Positions 63,786 to 64,000 of a stretch of DNA of 64,000 bases are shown here, one piece after another. Position numbers and translations under genes: made by a program. The stretch's first letter is position 1; each line of letters opens with the position of its first letter. The notes beneath the pieces were generated by a model. That model was given only the letters and a program-made list of their open reading frames with translations, was not told the DNA's origin and did no database searches. This stretch comes from Leishmania martiniquensis (taxonomy: Eukaryota; Euglenozoa; Kinetoplastea; Trypanosomatida; Trypanosomatidae): the NCBI RefSeq assembly GCF_017916325.1, contig NC_090170.1, positions 513,501 through 577,500 on the forward strand. The letters are read 5' to 3'.

Positions 63786-64000
63786 CGCAGCATACACAAG
63801 AGGAAAGCGCAAGCCAGAGGGCTACAACATACAGCCTTCAGCGAAGCGGGATTCTCGCGCGGGGTTGCAGGGTCCAGCATAATGTGCGAGGCCGCCATTG
63901 CCACCCTTCACGCTCTCACAGACAAAAGAGAAGGGGAGAGCAAACGAAAAGCCCACGACAAAGCCGAAGGGAACCGCGCAAAGATTTCAGGCGACACAAA
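63786..64000. other. intergenic region to window edge
   Basis: Purine-rich sequence without a supported gene; the next gene probably starts beyond the window. Confidence 0.4.

Overview
This window looks like nuclear DNA of a trypanosomatid, most likely Leishmania or a close relative. The coding sequences are intronless and well spaced. They are separated by long UTR-like stretches rich in polypyrimidine tracts followed by AG (trans-splice acceptor style), (CA)n/(GT)n microsatellites and homopolymer runs. The histone H4 is a divergent 100-residue kinetoplastid type, and PEX5 carries the Leishmania-style spacing of WxxxF/Y motifs. Diverged copies of one intergenic repeat resemble Leishmania SIDER retroposons. 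Every credible protein gene lies on the + strand, so the window is the inside of one directional gene cluster. No strand switch, centromere or telomere is visible. The species cannot be fixed from the sequence. From memory and unchecked, the order UBC, H4, PDI-like, MPP-like, ThrRS, PEX5 resembles L. major chromosome 35.

Layout, left part (1-21 kb): the 3' end of an unidentified gene; two tandem short-chain dehydrogenases; a small acidic hypothetical; a CCDC39/FAP59-like axonemal coiled-coil protein; a thioredoxin-glutaredoxin fusion (Grx3/PICOT type) with a CGFT site; an Msp1/ATAD1-type membrane AAA ATPase; a hypothetical; an AlkB-like dioxygenase; another hypothetical; then a 4.3-kb stretch without an intact gene. 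That stretch holds a frame-broken pseudogene (about 17.6-18.8 kb) and an antisense SIDER-like copy (about 19.9-20.4 kb).

Middle (21-43 kb): a UBC4/5-type ubiquitin-conjugating enzyme, histone H4, a 1,686-residue low-complexity protein, a membrane-anchored PDI-like protein, an A-type iron-sulfur assembly protein, two hypotheticals (one with a duplicated aromatic DENG motif), a GC-rich antisense stretch that looks like a dead ingi/L1Tc-type reverse transcriptase (DIRE-like), and a CISD3-like double CDGSH protein.

Right part (43-64 kb): an MPP/bc1-core-like M16 protein that has lost the HxxEH zinc motif, an OTU deubiquitinase with three RanBP2-type zinc fingers, an ESF2/ABT1 ribosome-biogenesis protein, threonyl-tRNA synthetase with two insertions, a sense SIDER-like element, the peroxisome/glycosome import receptor PEX5, and a third SIDER-like copy near the right edge.

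As is usual for trypanosomatids, neighbours do not form a pathway. Some themes recur by chance or shared need: iron-sulfur and redox biology (Grx3-like, ISCA-like, CDGSH, PDI-like), mitochondrial membrane and import functions (Msp1, MPP-like) and ubiquitin (E2, OTU). Expression differences are expected to come from UTRs and retroposon-derived elements, because the genes would be co-transcribed.
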